From Omnitrophica bacterium RIFCSPLOWO2_01_FULL_45_10b (lineage in GTDB: Bacteria > Omnitrophota > Omnitrophia > Omnitrophales > Danuiimicrobiaceae), in assembly GCA_001804205.1 (NCBI GenBank), contig MHFM01000019.1:13819-30434 (forward strand): a DNA stretch of 16,616 nucleotides, given 5' to 3'. Shown piece after piece: positions 1 to 6,863 of this stretch. The stretch's first letter is position 1. The number at the start of each line of letters is the position of its first letter. The notes under the pieces were generated by a model. The model was not told the origin of the DNA. It worked only from the letters and a program-made list of their open reading frames with translations, and searched no databases. The translations under genes and the position numbers were made by a program.

Positions 1-235
1 GGATTTAACTCATCATATTTTGTACGCATTTGGAAAAAACGACGAATCGATTCAATACGTCCAAGATCGTCCCGCTCATGATTTCCGCTACAGCTTGAAT
101 ACTTTAAAACTAAAAAAACTTGGCTTTGAGATTCAACCAAAGTTTGAAACGCACTTAAAAGAAACAATTGAATGGTATCGTGCTCATCGTTCGTGGTGGG
201 AACCTTTAAAAACAGATACCTACACTTTGAAATAA
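1..235 (+). CDS. rmlB: dTDP-glucose 4,6-dehydratase, C-terminal fragment (5' end outside window)
   Basis: The reading frame is open from base 2 and ends at TAA 233-235, leaving 77 C-terminal residues. RmlB converts dTDP-glucose to dTDP-4-keto-6-deoxyglucose, the second step of dTDP-L-rhamnose synthesis, in the cytoplasm. The visible part carries the characteristic end of the family: a VQDRPAHDFRYSLNTLKLKK stretch (family form 'DRPGHDRRYAID..K'), then a 'L..TIEWY..HR.WWE' ending near the C-terminus. The NAD-binding fold and catalytic YxxxK lie upstream of the window. rmlD follows 8 bases later, which supports the call. The truncation comes from the window edge; nothing suggests a broken gene. 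Other extended SDR enzymes could share parts of this tail, but the DRPxHDxRY and WWE combination is typical of RmlB. Confidence 0.87.
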   Translation, partial: DLTHHILYAFGKNDESIQYVQDRPAHDFRYSLNTLKLKKLGFEIQPKFETHLKETIEWYRAHRSWWEPLKTDTYTLK

Positions 236-243
236 TATGGTTT

Positions 244-1131
244 ATGAGAATTTTAATTACCGGTTCAAATGGAATGCTGGGGTCGGATTTGGTGGCTGAA
301 CTTGCTCCTTATGAGATTTGCGGTCTTGACCGACACAACAATCGACACTCACAAATTCAGTACGAGCAAGTTGATATTACGGATCGGACAGCAGTTTTAA
401 AAGCGGTTACATTACTCAAACCATCCATTATTGTTCATGCCGCTGCCTTCACCGATGTGGACGAGTGCGAACTCAATCCAACGCAGGCATTTTCGGTAAA
501 CAGTAAAGGAACTCAATGGGTGGCCGAGGCAGGCGATTCATGCGGCGCCACATTGTTTTTTATGAGCACAGACTATGTATTCGATGGGACAAAACAACTT
601 CCCTACAATGAGGAAGATAAGCCTAACCCATTAAGTGTATACGGCCGATCCAAGTTTCAAGCAGAAGAGTTTTTAAAATCCAAGTGCCGCTCGAGCTGGA
701 TCCTTCGAACGTCGTGGTTATTTGGAATGAATGGGAAGAATTTTTTTCGAACCATTGCGCAATTAGCACGTGAAAAAAAAGAGCTTCGTATTGTCGATGA
801 TCAAAGGGGAGTTCCTACGTATACGAAAGATTTAGCCAAAGCAATACGTATACTGATCGAGCGAGGAAGCCGTGCGAAAGGTTATCATTTATATCATATC
901 GCGAATACGGGAGAGACAACATGGTTTCAGGCCGCTAAAAAATTCTTAGAAAAGACGTGCCCCGATATAAAGCTCATTCCGATTTCATCTCAAGAGCTTA
1001 ATCGGCCCGCAAAACGGCCCTTGAATTCAGTGTTCAATATGGAACGCATCAAAAAAGATTTTGGAATCCAACTAAGGCGATGGGACGAAGCGCTCCTGCA
1101 ATTTCAAAGCGAAGTATTAAAGAAAGAATAA
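244..1131 (+). CDS. rmlD: dTDP-4-dehydrorhamnose reductase
   Basis: RmlD makes the final reduction of dTDP-4-keto-L-rhamnose to dTDP-L-rhamnose with NAD(P)H in the cytoplasm. The 295-residue product matches the family length. Visible motifs are the nucleotide-binding G7-SNGML-G13 directly after the first beta strand, an 'HAAAFTDVDECE' segment, 'STDYVFDG', the catalytic pair Y133/K137 in 'YGRSK', and the C-terminal 'RPAKRPLNS' motif typical of RmlD substrate binding. The ATG at 244 is chosen because it puts the Rossmann strand at the N-terminus. The frame is open to 172, but that upstream part overlaps rmlB and reads as unrelated sequence. No clear Shine-Dalgarno sequence precedes ATG 244, so coupling to rmlB translation is likely. 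rmlA and rmlC are not in the window and may lie upstream. Confidence 0.94.
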   Translation: MRILITGSNGMLGSDLVAELAPYEICGLDRHNNRHSQIQYEQVDITDRTAVLKAVTLLKPSIIVHAAAFTDVDECELNPTQAFSVNSKGTQWVAEAGDSCGATLFFMSTDYVFDGTKQLPYNEEDKPNPLSVYGRSKFQAEEFLKSKCRSSWILRTSWLFGMNGKNFFRTIAQLAREKKELRIVDDQRGVPTYTKDLAKAIRILIERGSRAKGYHLYHIANTGETTWFQAAKKFLEKTCPDIKLIPISSQELNRPAKRPLNSVFNMERIKKDFGIQLRRWDEALLQFQSEVLKKE

Positions 1132-1135
1132 AAGA

Positions 1136-2452
1136 TTGAGCCAAGTTGCGTCAGCATTAAAACGAAAAATAAAAGCGCGAAAACTTCAAGTCGGCGTCAT
1201 TGGCTTGGGCTATGTTGGATTGCCACTGGCATGTGAATTTGCACATGCAGGCCTTCATGTCATTGGCATTGATACCGACCGTTCGCGTATCGAAGCGATT
1301 AAAAAAGGGAAATCGTTTATTCCTGATATTCCATCTCGTCTTTTAAGTTCGTTGGTTCGCAGACAAAACCTTTCCGCCAGTTCTTCGTTCGAGCTTCTTT
1401 CCACTTGCGATGTTATCGTGATTTGCGTTCCAACGCCTCTCAATAAAATTCAAGACCCGGATATTTCTTATATTGTGACTGCCGTTCAGCAGATTAAAAA
1501 AAATCTCCGCCGCGGGCAATTAATTATCCTGGAAAGTACGACTTATCCCGGAACGACGGAGGAAGTTATTCTGCCGGAATTAGAGGAAAGAGGCTTGCGC
1601 GTCGGACGCGATTTGTTCCTTTGTTTTTCCCCCGAACGCATTGACCCGGCGAATCCAAAATTTCGTGCTGGAAATATTCCCAAAGTTGTTGGTGGCGTTA
1701 CATCTTTATGTACCCAGCTTGGCGTTGCGTTTTATCAGTTGATTTTGGATAAAGTGATTCCGGTTTCTTCGACCCGAACCGCAGAAATGACCAAATTGCT
1801 TGAGAATACGTTTCGGATCGTCAATATCGGTTTAATTAACGAGCTGGCTACCGTAGCTCAAGCTTTGGGGATTGATATTTGGGAAGTGATTGAGGCGGCA
1901 AACACAAAACCTTTCGGCTTTATGCCTTTTTATCCAGGGCCAGGCGTCGGCGGCCACTGCATCGGGATTGATCCGGTTTATCTTTCCTGGAAAGCACGCC
2001 ATCACGGGAAAGCCGTTCAATTTATAGAGCTCGCTCGCTTAATTAATACCCAAATGCCCAACTATATTGTGGAACGGGCTGTCTATCTTTTAAATGAACG
2101 GGTGAAAAAAGGTGTTTTTGGATCGAAAATCCTTGCTGTTGGTGTTGCCTACAAAGCAAATGTTTCAGATGTTCGAGAATCTCCAGCCGTTGAAATTATA
2201 GACCGGCTTAAAGAGCTGGGAGCGCATGTTGCTTATCACGATCCCCATGTCCTAGAGGTGAGAATGGGGAATTTCCAATTACGTTCCCAACCGTTAAACG
2301 CAAAATTTTTGAGGCAGCAGGATTTGGTTTTATTTTTAACCGATCACTCAAAACTCAATCGCAGTCTCATCGCCAAAGAAGCCAAACTTATTTTTGACGT
2401 CCGAAATGCGTTTAAATCAATGAAGAAACGATCAAATATCGTTAAACTCTAA
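1136..2452 (+). CDS. UDP-sugar 6-dehydrogenase (WbpA/UDP-GlcNAc dehydrogenase type)
   Basis: This is an NAD-dependent four-electron dehydrogenase that oxidises C6 of a UDP-sugar to a uronic acid. The 438 residues carry the N-terminal dinucleotide motif G23-LGYV-G28, 'CVPTPL' near residue 100, 'ESTTYPGTT', 'FSPERIDP', the catalytic-cysteine motif 'GPGVGGHCIGIDP' with C275, and the C-terminal UDP-binding domain with 'GVAYKANVSDVRESPA' and 'YHDPHV'. The GGHCIxIDPxYLSWKA form is typical of the WbpA/UDP-GlcNAc and ManNAc dehydrogenase branch, whereas classical UDP-glucose dehydrogenases usually have GGSCFPKD. The next gene is a UDP-glucuronate-decarboxylase-like enzyme, so this protein may supply its substrate. 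Whether the substrate is UDP-glucose or UDP-GlcNAc cannot be read from sequence alone. The start is TTG 1136, 4 bases after the rmlD stop, with only a weak purine-rich RBS. The family call is secure; the substrate is not. Confidence 0.93.
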   Translation: MSQVASALKRKIKARKLQVGVIGLGYVGLPLACEFAHAGLHVIGIDTDRSRIEAIKKGKSFIPDIPSRLLSSLVRRQNLSASSSFELLSTCDVIVICVPTPLNKIQDPDISYIVTAVQQIKKNLRRGQLIILESTTYPGTTEEVILPELEERGLRVGRDLFLCFSPERIDPANPKFRAGNIPKVVGGVTSLCTQLGVAFYQLILDKVIPVSSTRTAEMTKLLENTFRIVNIGLINELATVAQALGIDIWEVIEAANTKPFGFMPFYPGPGVGGHCIGIDPVYLSWKARHHGKAVQFIELARLINTQMPNYIVERAVYLLNERVKKGVFGSKILAVGVAYKANVSDVRESPAVEIIDRLKELGAHVAYHDPHVLEVRMGNFQLRSQPLNAKFLRQQDLVLFLTDHSKLNRSLIAKEAKLIFDVRNAFKSMKKRSNIVKL

Positions 2453-2469
2453 TGGAATCCTAGGAAATG

Positions 2470-3402
2470 ATGAAAACAATTTTAATTACAGGTGGTTCTG
2501 GTTTCATTGGTTCACATCTGTGTAAGCTTTTTCTTACCGAGGGGACTCAGGTCATCTGCGTCGATAATCTTTTAACGGGCAGCATTAGCAACTTAAATTC
2601 CATTTCGAAACATCCAAATTTTGTTTTTACTAAGCATGATATTTCTACAGACATTGAAATTGAAGGGCCGGTTAACTATGTACTTCATTTTGCGTCTCCG
2701 GCCAGTCCGGCTGATTATGAGCGATATCCAATTCAGACATTAAAAGTAGGGTCGTTAGGAACCCATAACGCTTTGGGACTTGCCAAAGTTAAAAAAGCCG
2801 TTTTCTTATTGGCGTCCACTTCCGAGGTGTATGGAGACCCATTGGTTCATCCGCAACCTGAGGATTATTGGGGAAATGTAAATCCAATAGGGCCTCGAGG
2901 TGTTTATGATGAAGCGAAACGGTTCGCAGAGGCAATGACACTCGCTTATCATAGGACCCATGGAATGGATGTGAAAATCGCTAGAATTTTTAACACCTAC
3001 GGCCCTTACATGCGGCGCAATGACGGCAGAGCGATTCCTAATTTTATTAGTCAAGCTTTACTGAATGAACCGATTACGGTTTTTGGAAATGGTTTGCAAA
3101 CGAGAAGTTTCTGCTACATTGACGATCTCACACAAGGACTCCGCAGCCTTCTTTATTCAGATTTCAACGAACCCGTTAATTTGGGCAATCCCAATGAAAT
3201 GACTTTACTTGAACTTGCGAAATTGGTGATTGAACTCACAGGATCAAAAAGCAAAATTGTATTTCAAGCGCTTCCTCAGGATGATCCCCGCGTGCGACAG
3301 CCTGATATTAGCCGGGCTAGAAAAATACTTGCGTGGGAACCTAAAGTGGATGTTCGCACCGGCCTTTTGAAAACAATTCAATATTTTAAAACGCTGGAAT
3401 GA
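2470..3402 (+). CDS. uxs: UDP-glucuronate decarboxylase (UDP-xylose synthase) family SDR
   Basis: The expected reaction is NAD-dependent decarboxylation of UDP-glucuronate to UDP-xylose in the cytoplasm. The roughly 310-residue protein begins with the Rossmann motif G8-GSGFI-G14. It carries the diagnostic UXS block 'LASTSEVYGDP' followed by 'HPQPEDYWGNVNPIGPR', with the catalytic pair Y146/K150 in 'YDEAKR'. 'ARIFNTYGPYM', 'NDGRAIPNFI', 'FGNGLQTRSFCYIDD' and the C-terminal 'DDPRVRQPDI' complete the pattern seen in plant, animal and bacterial UXS. This makes it UXS-like and not an epimerase or dehydratase. Two in-frame ATGs occur at 2467 and 2470; an AGGAA at 2462-2466 sits slightly better for the second. 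Its substrate probably comes from the dehydrogenase directly upstream. If that enzyme uses UDP-GlcNAc, this one could make UDP-2-acetamido-2-deoxyxylose instead. Confidence 0.92.
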   Translation: MKTILITGGSGFIGSHLCKLFLTEGTQVICVDNLLTGSISNLNSISKHPNFVFTKHDISTDIEIEGPVNYVLHFASPASPADYERYPIQTLKVGSLGTHNALGLAKVKKAVFLLASTSEVYGDPLVHPQPEDYWGNVNPIGPRGVYDEAKRFAEAMTLAYHRTHGMDVKIARIFNTYGPYMRRNDGRAIPNFISQALLNEPITVFGNGLQTRSFCYIDDLTQGLRSLLYSDFNEPVNLGNPNEMTLLELAKLVIELTGSKSKIVFQALPQDDPRVRQPDISRARKILAWEPKVDVRTGLLKTIQYFKTLE

Positions 3403-3474
3403 TTTATTGTTTCGGAGACGCCACGCAATCTCGTGGATGCTCTTCAAACATTACTTAAGTTTTCAACCTTAAAT

Positions 3475-4203
3475 ATGAGCGAAAATCAATTCGATCTTTC
3501 TATTGCCATCCCTGCCTTTAATGAAGAAGAGCGGATCGGAAATACATTAGAAGAAATCATTCGTTACTTTAAGTATCAGTCGATTTATTTTGAAGTGATT
3601 GTTGTTGATGACGGAAGTTCTGATCGAACCGCTGAAGTTGCCGTGAAAAAATTGACGGCCGTCCCGTATCAAATATTAAAAAACCCCCGTAATAAAGGTA
3701 AAGGTTTTTCTGTTCGAAGAGGAGTTCTCGCTGCTCGAGGAGAGATTATTTTATTTACCGATGCCGATCTCTCAACTCCAATTGAAGAATTTTCTAAATT
3801 CCAAACAGCGTTTCAAGAAGGCTATGACATTGCGGTTGGCTCTCGCGGATCGATTTCCTCACAAGTCGAAGTGCGTCAAAATTTGATGCGCGAGTTCATG
3901 GGGAAGACCTTTAATGTCATTGCCCAAATACTATCATTTCGAGGAATTCATGATTCCCAATGCGGTTTTAAAGCATTTACGAGTAAGGCTGGCAAAGCTT
4001 TGTTTCAACGTCAAAAATTAGATGGCTTTTGTTTTGATGCGGAGATCTTATTTTTGGCGCAAAAAATGGGGTTTCAGATTAAAGAAATTGGAGTCCGTTG
4101 GCGTAATTCGCCGCAGAGCAAAGTCAAAGTGATCCGCGATTCCTTGTCGATGCTTTTTGATCTTTTTCGGATTCGGCTTCTTCACTTGGGCGAGAAATAT
4201 TGA
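3475..4203 (+). CDS. GT2 glycosyltransferase, ALG5/DPM1-like (polyprenyl-phosphate sugar synthase)
   Basis: This is a cytoplasmic GT-A-fold glycosyltransferase, predicted to transfer one sugar from a nucleotide sugar to a polyprenyl phosphate. The roughly 242-residue protein starts with 'IAIPAFNEE', followed by D45-DGSSD at residues 45-50, 'NKGKGFSVRRG' near 73-83, and the metal-binding DxD at D96/D98 in 'FTDADLSTP'. The C-terminal part has 'QCGFKAF', 'DGFCFDAEILFLA' and 'VRWRNSPQSKVKVIRDS', all characteristic of the dolichyl-phosphate beta-glucosyltransferase (ALG5) side of the DPM1 family. It lacks the C-terminal transmembrane pair seen in some bacterial relatives. ATG 3475 is chosen because it places the first strand near the N-terminus; a GTG at 3433 in the same frame would add 14 unremarkable residues. 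The next gene, a GT-C enzyme, starts 3 bases after its stop, which suggests a donor-maker/donor-user pair. Confidence 0.88.
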   Translation: MSENQFDLSIAIPAFNEEERIGNTLEEIIRYFKYQSIYFEVIVVDDGSSDRTAEVAVKKLTAVPYQILKNPRNKGKGFSVRRGVLAARGEIILFTDADLSTPIEEFSKFQTAFQEGYDIAVGSRGSISSQVEVRQNLMREFMGKTFNVIAQILSFRGIHDSQCGFKAFTSKAGKALFQRQKLDGFCFDAEILFLAQKMGFQIKEIGVRWRNSPQSKVKVIRDSLSMLFDLFRIRLLHLGEKY

Positions 4204-4206
4204 TTT

Positions 4207-5895
4207 ATGTTCCTCCACTTGAAAAATCAACGCCTCCTTCTATTTTCGATTTTAGCGCTCGCTTTTTTAGTCCGCATTGTTGGAATCCAATTTGGTTTGC
4301 CCAACCTCTATCATGCAGATGAGCCGATCATTGTCAATCATGCAATGGCTTATGGAACAGGAGATTTCAATCCCCATTTTTTTAAAATCCCACCTCTTGT
4401 AAGTTATTTGTTATTTGTAGTCTACACATTCTATTTTTTGATCGGAAAGGGTTTGGGTTGCTTTAGTACTGTGGATAACTTCGCGGATCTTTTTTTAGCT
4501 AACTCAACTTCGTTTTATTTGATTGCAAGAATTCTATTTGGCACCGTTATAGGAACTTTCACTGTTTATTTCTTATATCGACTTGCCAAAAAATATTTTT
4601 CAAGCATCCAAGCCTTAATTTCTAGTTTTTTTCTCGCCTTTTGTTTTCTCCATGTGCGAGATTCCCATTATATTTATACAGATATTACACTCGTGTTAAT
4701 TTTGGTCTTGTGTTTTTTTCCAATTTTCCAAGTTTTAGAAAAGGCAAGCCGCAGAGCATATGTGCTTTTTGGCATTTTGGCCGGGGTAGCAGTAGCAACT
4801 AAATATAATGGCGTAATTATTTTTGTTCCTTTTATCTTGGCTCACTGTCTTAAAAATCGCTTCAAGCTGCGCAGCCTTATCAATTTTAATTTGTTTTTGT
4901 CAGCGAGTTCTTCCTTTCTTGTCTATAGCCTTTTAAATCCATTTGGCTGGCTAGACTTCCGTTTTTTTTTAGACGAACTTCTCAGGCAAGGGAAGGCTGA
5001 AGCGGCTTCAGGGTTTCTACACCATTTTACCTATTCGTTGAATGGTGCTTTAGGATTTCCGCTTCTTGCACTTTCTAGCATTGGATGTTTTATCGCTATG
5101 TTCCAATACGATCAAAAAAAATGGACCCTTCTTTCTTTCATGTTTATTTATTATGTGATCTTATGTTTTAAAAGTCAGCCATACGACCGTTATGTTTTGC
5201 CTTTAATTCCATTTCTACTTTTGTTTGCTGCCGAGGGGCTCATTTGGATTAAAGAAAAATTCAATCTTTCAAATGCGCTTTTTTTTATTTTTTCTTTCGT
5301 CGTTGCCGCACCCCCAATTGTAAAAATTAGTTTGTCGGATTATCTTTTTATTCAAAAGGATATTCGCACTGTATCCCGTGAATGGATTGAGCGTTCAATT
5401 CCGTCTGATACAAAAATAGCATTAGATGCTTCGGTTTATATGCCAAGGCTGAAACCTTCTTTAAATCAGTTAATCCAAAAAAGGCAAGCAATCGCTGCTG
5501 CGCGTTCCACAATGCAACTTAAAAGGATCGATTTGCTAATCAAACAAGCAAAGCAAGATAAAAGTGCTCATTATGATCTGTTTTTTCTGTCAGAGACAAG
5601 TCCTAATGGGAAATTTTTGTTTTCGAAACCAAGCATTTCCTACGATTTGAACCGTTTGAAGGAGTCTGGAGTAGAATATGTGGTTACGTCTTGGGCGAAT
5701 GAAAAAGATAAGGATCAATTTTTTAAGGATCTTGCAAGTCAAACCACTTTGATTGCGAAGTTTACTCCTTATCGGGACCAGATGCGAGAGCTACCTATCG
5801 ACAATTTGGCGCTAACCGGCGGGCCATTTCTTTGGGATGAGCTGATTGCGCGCGAGACGAACGGTCAAATCATCAAAGTTTATCGCCTAAAATAA
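4207..5895 (+). CDS. GT-C membrane glycosyltransferase (ArnT/PMT, GT39-like)
   Basis: This is an integral membrane glycosyltransferase of 562 residues with about ten to twelve hydrophobic helices over residues 10-375, then a roughly 185-residue hydrophilic C-terminal domain facing the periplasm or outside. The first extracytoplasmic loop carries 'YHADEP' with acidic D38/E39, the position where ArnT/PMT/Alg-type GT-C enzymes keep their catalytic or metal-binding acid, followed by 'FKIPPLVSYLL' as in GT39-like proteins. Such enzymes use polyprenyl-phosphate-linked sugars as donors. The gene begins 3 bases after the stop of the ALG5-like GT2, which probably supplies that donor. It ends 12 bases from the stop of a convergent minus-strand gene, and I see no GC-rich hairpin terminator there. 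The acceptor (protein, lipid A or polysaccharide) cannot be inferred. Confidence 0.82.
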   Translation: MFLHLKNQRLLLFSILALAFLVRIVGIQFGLPNLYHADEPIIVNHAMAYGTGDFNPHFFKIPPLVSYLLFVVYTFYFLIGKGLGCFSTVDNFADLFLANSTSFYLIARILFGTVIGTFTVYFLYRLAKKYFSSIQALISSFFLAFCFLHVRDSHYIYTDITLVLILVLCFFPIFQVLEKASRRAYVLFGILAGVAVATKYNGVIIFVPFILAHCLKNRFKLRSLINFNLFLSASSSFLVYSLLNPFGWLDFRFFLDELLRQGKAEAASGFLHHFTYSLNGALGFPLLALSSIGCFIAMFQYDQKKWTLLSFMFIYYVILCFKSQPYDRYVLPLIPFLLLFAAEGLIWIKEKFNLSNALFFIFSFVVAAPPIVKISLSDYLFIQKDIRTVSREWIERSIPSDTKIALDASVYMPRLKPSLNQLIQKRQAIAAARSTMQLKRIDLLIKQAKQDKSAHYDLFFLSETSPNGKFLFSKPSISYDLNRLKESGVEYVVTSWANEKDKDQFFKDLASQTTLIAKFTPYRDQMRELPIDNLALTGGPFLWDELIARETNGQIIKVYRLK

Positions 5896-5907
5896 TTTTA
5901 AGCTGGA

Positions 5908-6681
5908 TCAAAATTTCGAAGAGCCCTGGATCTTTGTTTTTTCAACGACGGGTGATTTAGTGGCTGCAGCATAAGCTCTCGAATTGCGATACCGCCAAAA
6001 CGAAAGAGCGTCTAAAAGAGCAGAGCCCATAATCTTCAAGTTAACGGAGGATTTTCCAAAATGTCTTCCGCGGTGATTTGATGGAACTTCTTTGATTCTT
6101 AATTTTAAATCATGCGCTTTGACAATGATTTCTGGCAGAATGAATAGAGAATTTGATTTTAATTCAATCTGATCCAAAAATTCTTTGCTCCAAGCTTGAG
6201 ACCAGTTATAGTCATTCACACGAAGCTTAAATAAGTAATTAAGCAAAAAAATATAAATAACGGAAAGAAAAAAGCGGAATAGTTGATATGCATTTCTCTG
6301 CCAGCGTACACCCAACACAAGATCAACTTCGTTTTTAATGAGCGGCTCAATGAAGGAAGGGATTTCCGAGCAATCAAATTCTTCATCAGCCCCTATGTAC
6401 ATTAAGAAACAACCTTTCGATTTTGTAATTCCATCTTTCAGCGAGCGCGTGTATCCTTGATTGTGATCGTGAAGAATTAAAGCCATAGCCGGATAGTTTT
6501 CGATCGTTTCAAGCAATACTTTTCGCGTGTTATCCGTACTCCCGTCTTCAATTACGATAACTTCAGAGCCCCATTTTGGATTTTCAGAGATAACACCATA
6601 GAGGTCTCTTAAGACATTTTGAATGTTACATTCCTCATTGTAGACAGGGATAATAAAACTAACGTTAGTTGGCATTTCCAT
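5908..6681 (-). CDS. GT2 glycosyltransferase, DPM1-like, on the opposite strand
   Basis: A 257-residue GT-A glycosyltransferase. It opens with 'VSFIIPVYNEE', has EDGSTD at residues 45-50, an 'NQGYTRSLKDGI' segment near 74-85, and 'GADEEFD' at 97-103 where relatives have a DxD-containing loop. Further on are a hydrophobic stretch ('FFLSVIYIFLLNYLF') that may touch the membrane, 'DYNWSQAW' and the basic 'NHRGRHFGKSSVN' typical of DPM1-like enzymes. The role is probably transfer of one sugar to a polyprenyl phosphate or a growing glycan. ATG 6681 is chosen because homologues begin right before the IIPVYNEE strand; ATG 6675 is an alternative. The frame stays open upstream to 6870 but that part has no GT2 features and would overlap the divergent methyltransferase. 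It is the only minus-strand gene here, so it is probably transcribed separately. Confidence 0.84.
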   Translation of the reverse strand: MEMPTNVSFIIPVYNEECNIQNVLRDLYGVISENPKWGSEVIVIEDGSTDNTRKVLLETIENYPAMALILHDHNQGYTRSLKDGITKSKGCFLMYIGADEEFDCSEIPSFIEPLIKNEVDLVLGVRWQRNAYQLFRFFLSVIYIFLLNYLFKLRVNDYNWSQAWSKEFLDQIELKSNSLFILPEIIVKAHDLKLRIKEVPSNHRGRHFGKSSVNLKIMGSALLDALSFWRYRNSRAYAAATKSPVVEKTKIQGSSKF

Positions 6682-6863
6682 ACCAAAAGGGTAGTGGAAT
6701 CGTGTTGAATTGTCAAGATGACATGGTGCATCAAAATTCCCACGTTTAAGTGGAATATGGGAGTTTAGAGGCAAGGCTATCAACAAGGAGTTTGCATTTA
6801 TTTCTTTATCATGATTTTTATTGCGCGTTTCGTTTTTTTTGATTAGCATACAGCCCATTAGCA
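6682..6863. promoter_or_regulatory. divergent intergenic region with weak promoter candidates
   Basis: This 182-base AT-rich spacer separates the minus-strand GT2 from the plus-strand methyltransferase, so promoters in both directions are expected. On the minus strand a perfect TTGACA -35 box lies at 6716-6711, with a poor TACCCT -10 at 6693-6688 after 17 bases; this would give a nearly leaderless transcript. A second minus-strand option is TTGATA at 6783-6778 with CATATT at 6759-6754 (18-base spacer). On the plus strand, TTGCGC 6821-6826 and TAGCAT 6844-6849 (17-base spacer) form only a weak match. An imperfect inverted repeat, TTCCCAC and GTGGAA around GTTTAA (6737-6755), overlaps the second -10 and could be an operator. 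None of these is strong. Confidence 0.35.

Noticed and set aside
172..243. 24-residue N-terminal extension of rmlD from a GTG at 172
   Set aside because: It overlaps the rmlB coding end and has no family similarity; ATG 244 places the GxxGxxG strand at the normal distance.
3421..3436. Hairpin CCACG-CAATCT-CGTGG in the gap after the UXS-like gene
   Set aside because: The stem is only 5 bp and no T-run follows, so it is not a credible terminator; it might be chance.
3433..3474. GTG start 14 codons before the chosen start of the ALG5-like GT2
   Set aside because: The added residues have no motif and no ribosome site at a proper distance; ATG 3475 fits the family.
5896..5907. Possible bidirectional terminator between the convergent GT-C and GT2 genes
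   Set aside because: The 12-base gap and its flanks show only an AT-rich, near-palindromic AAAATAATTTT, with no GC stem.
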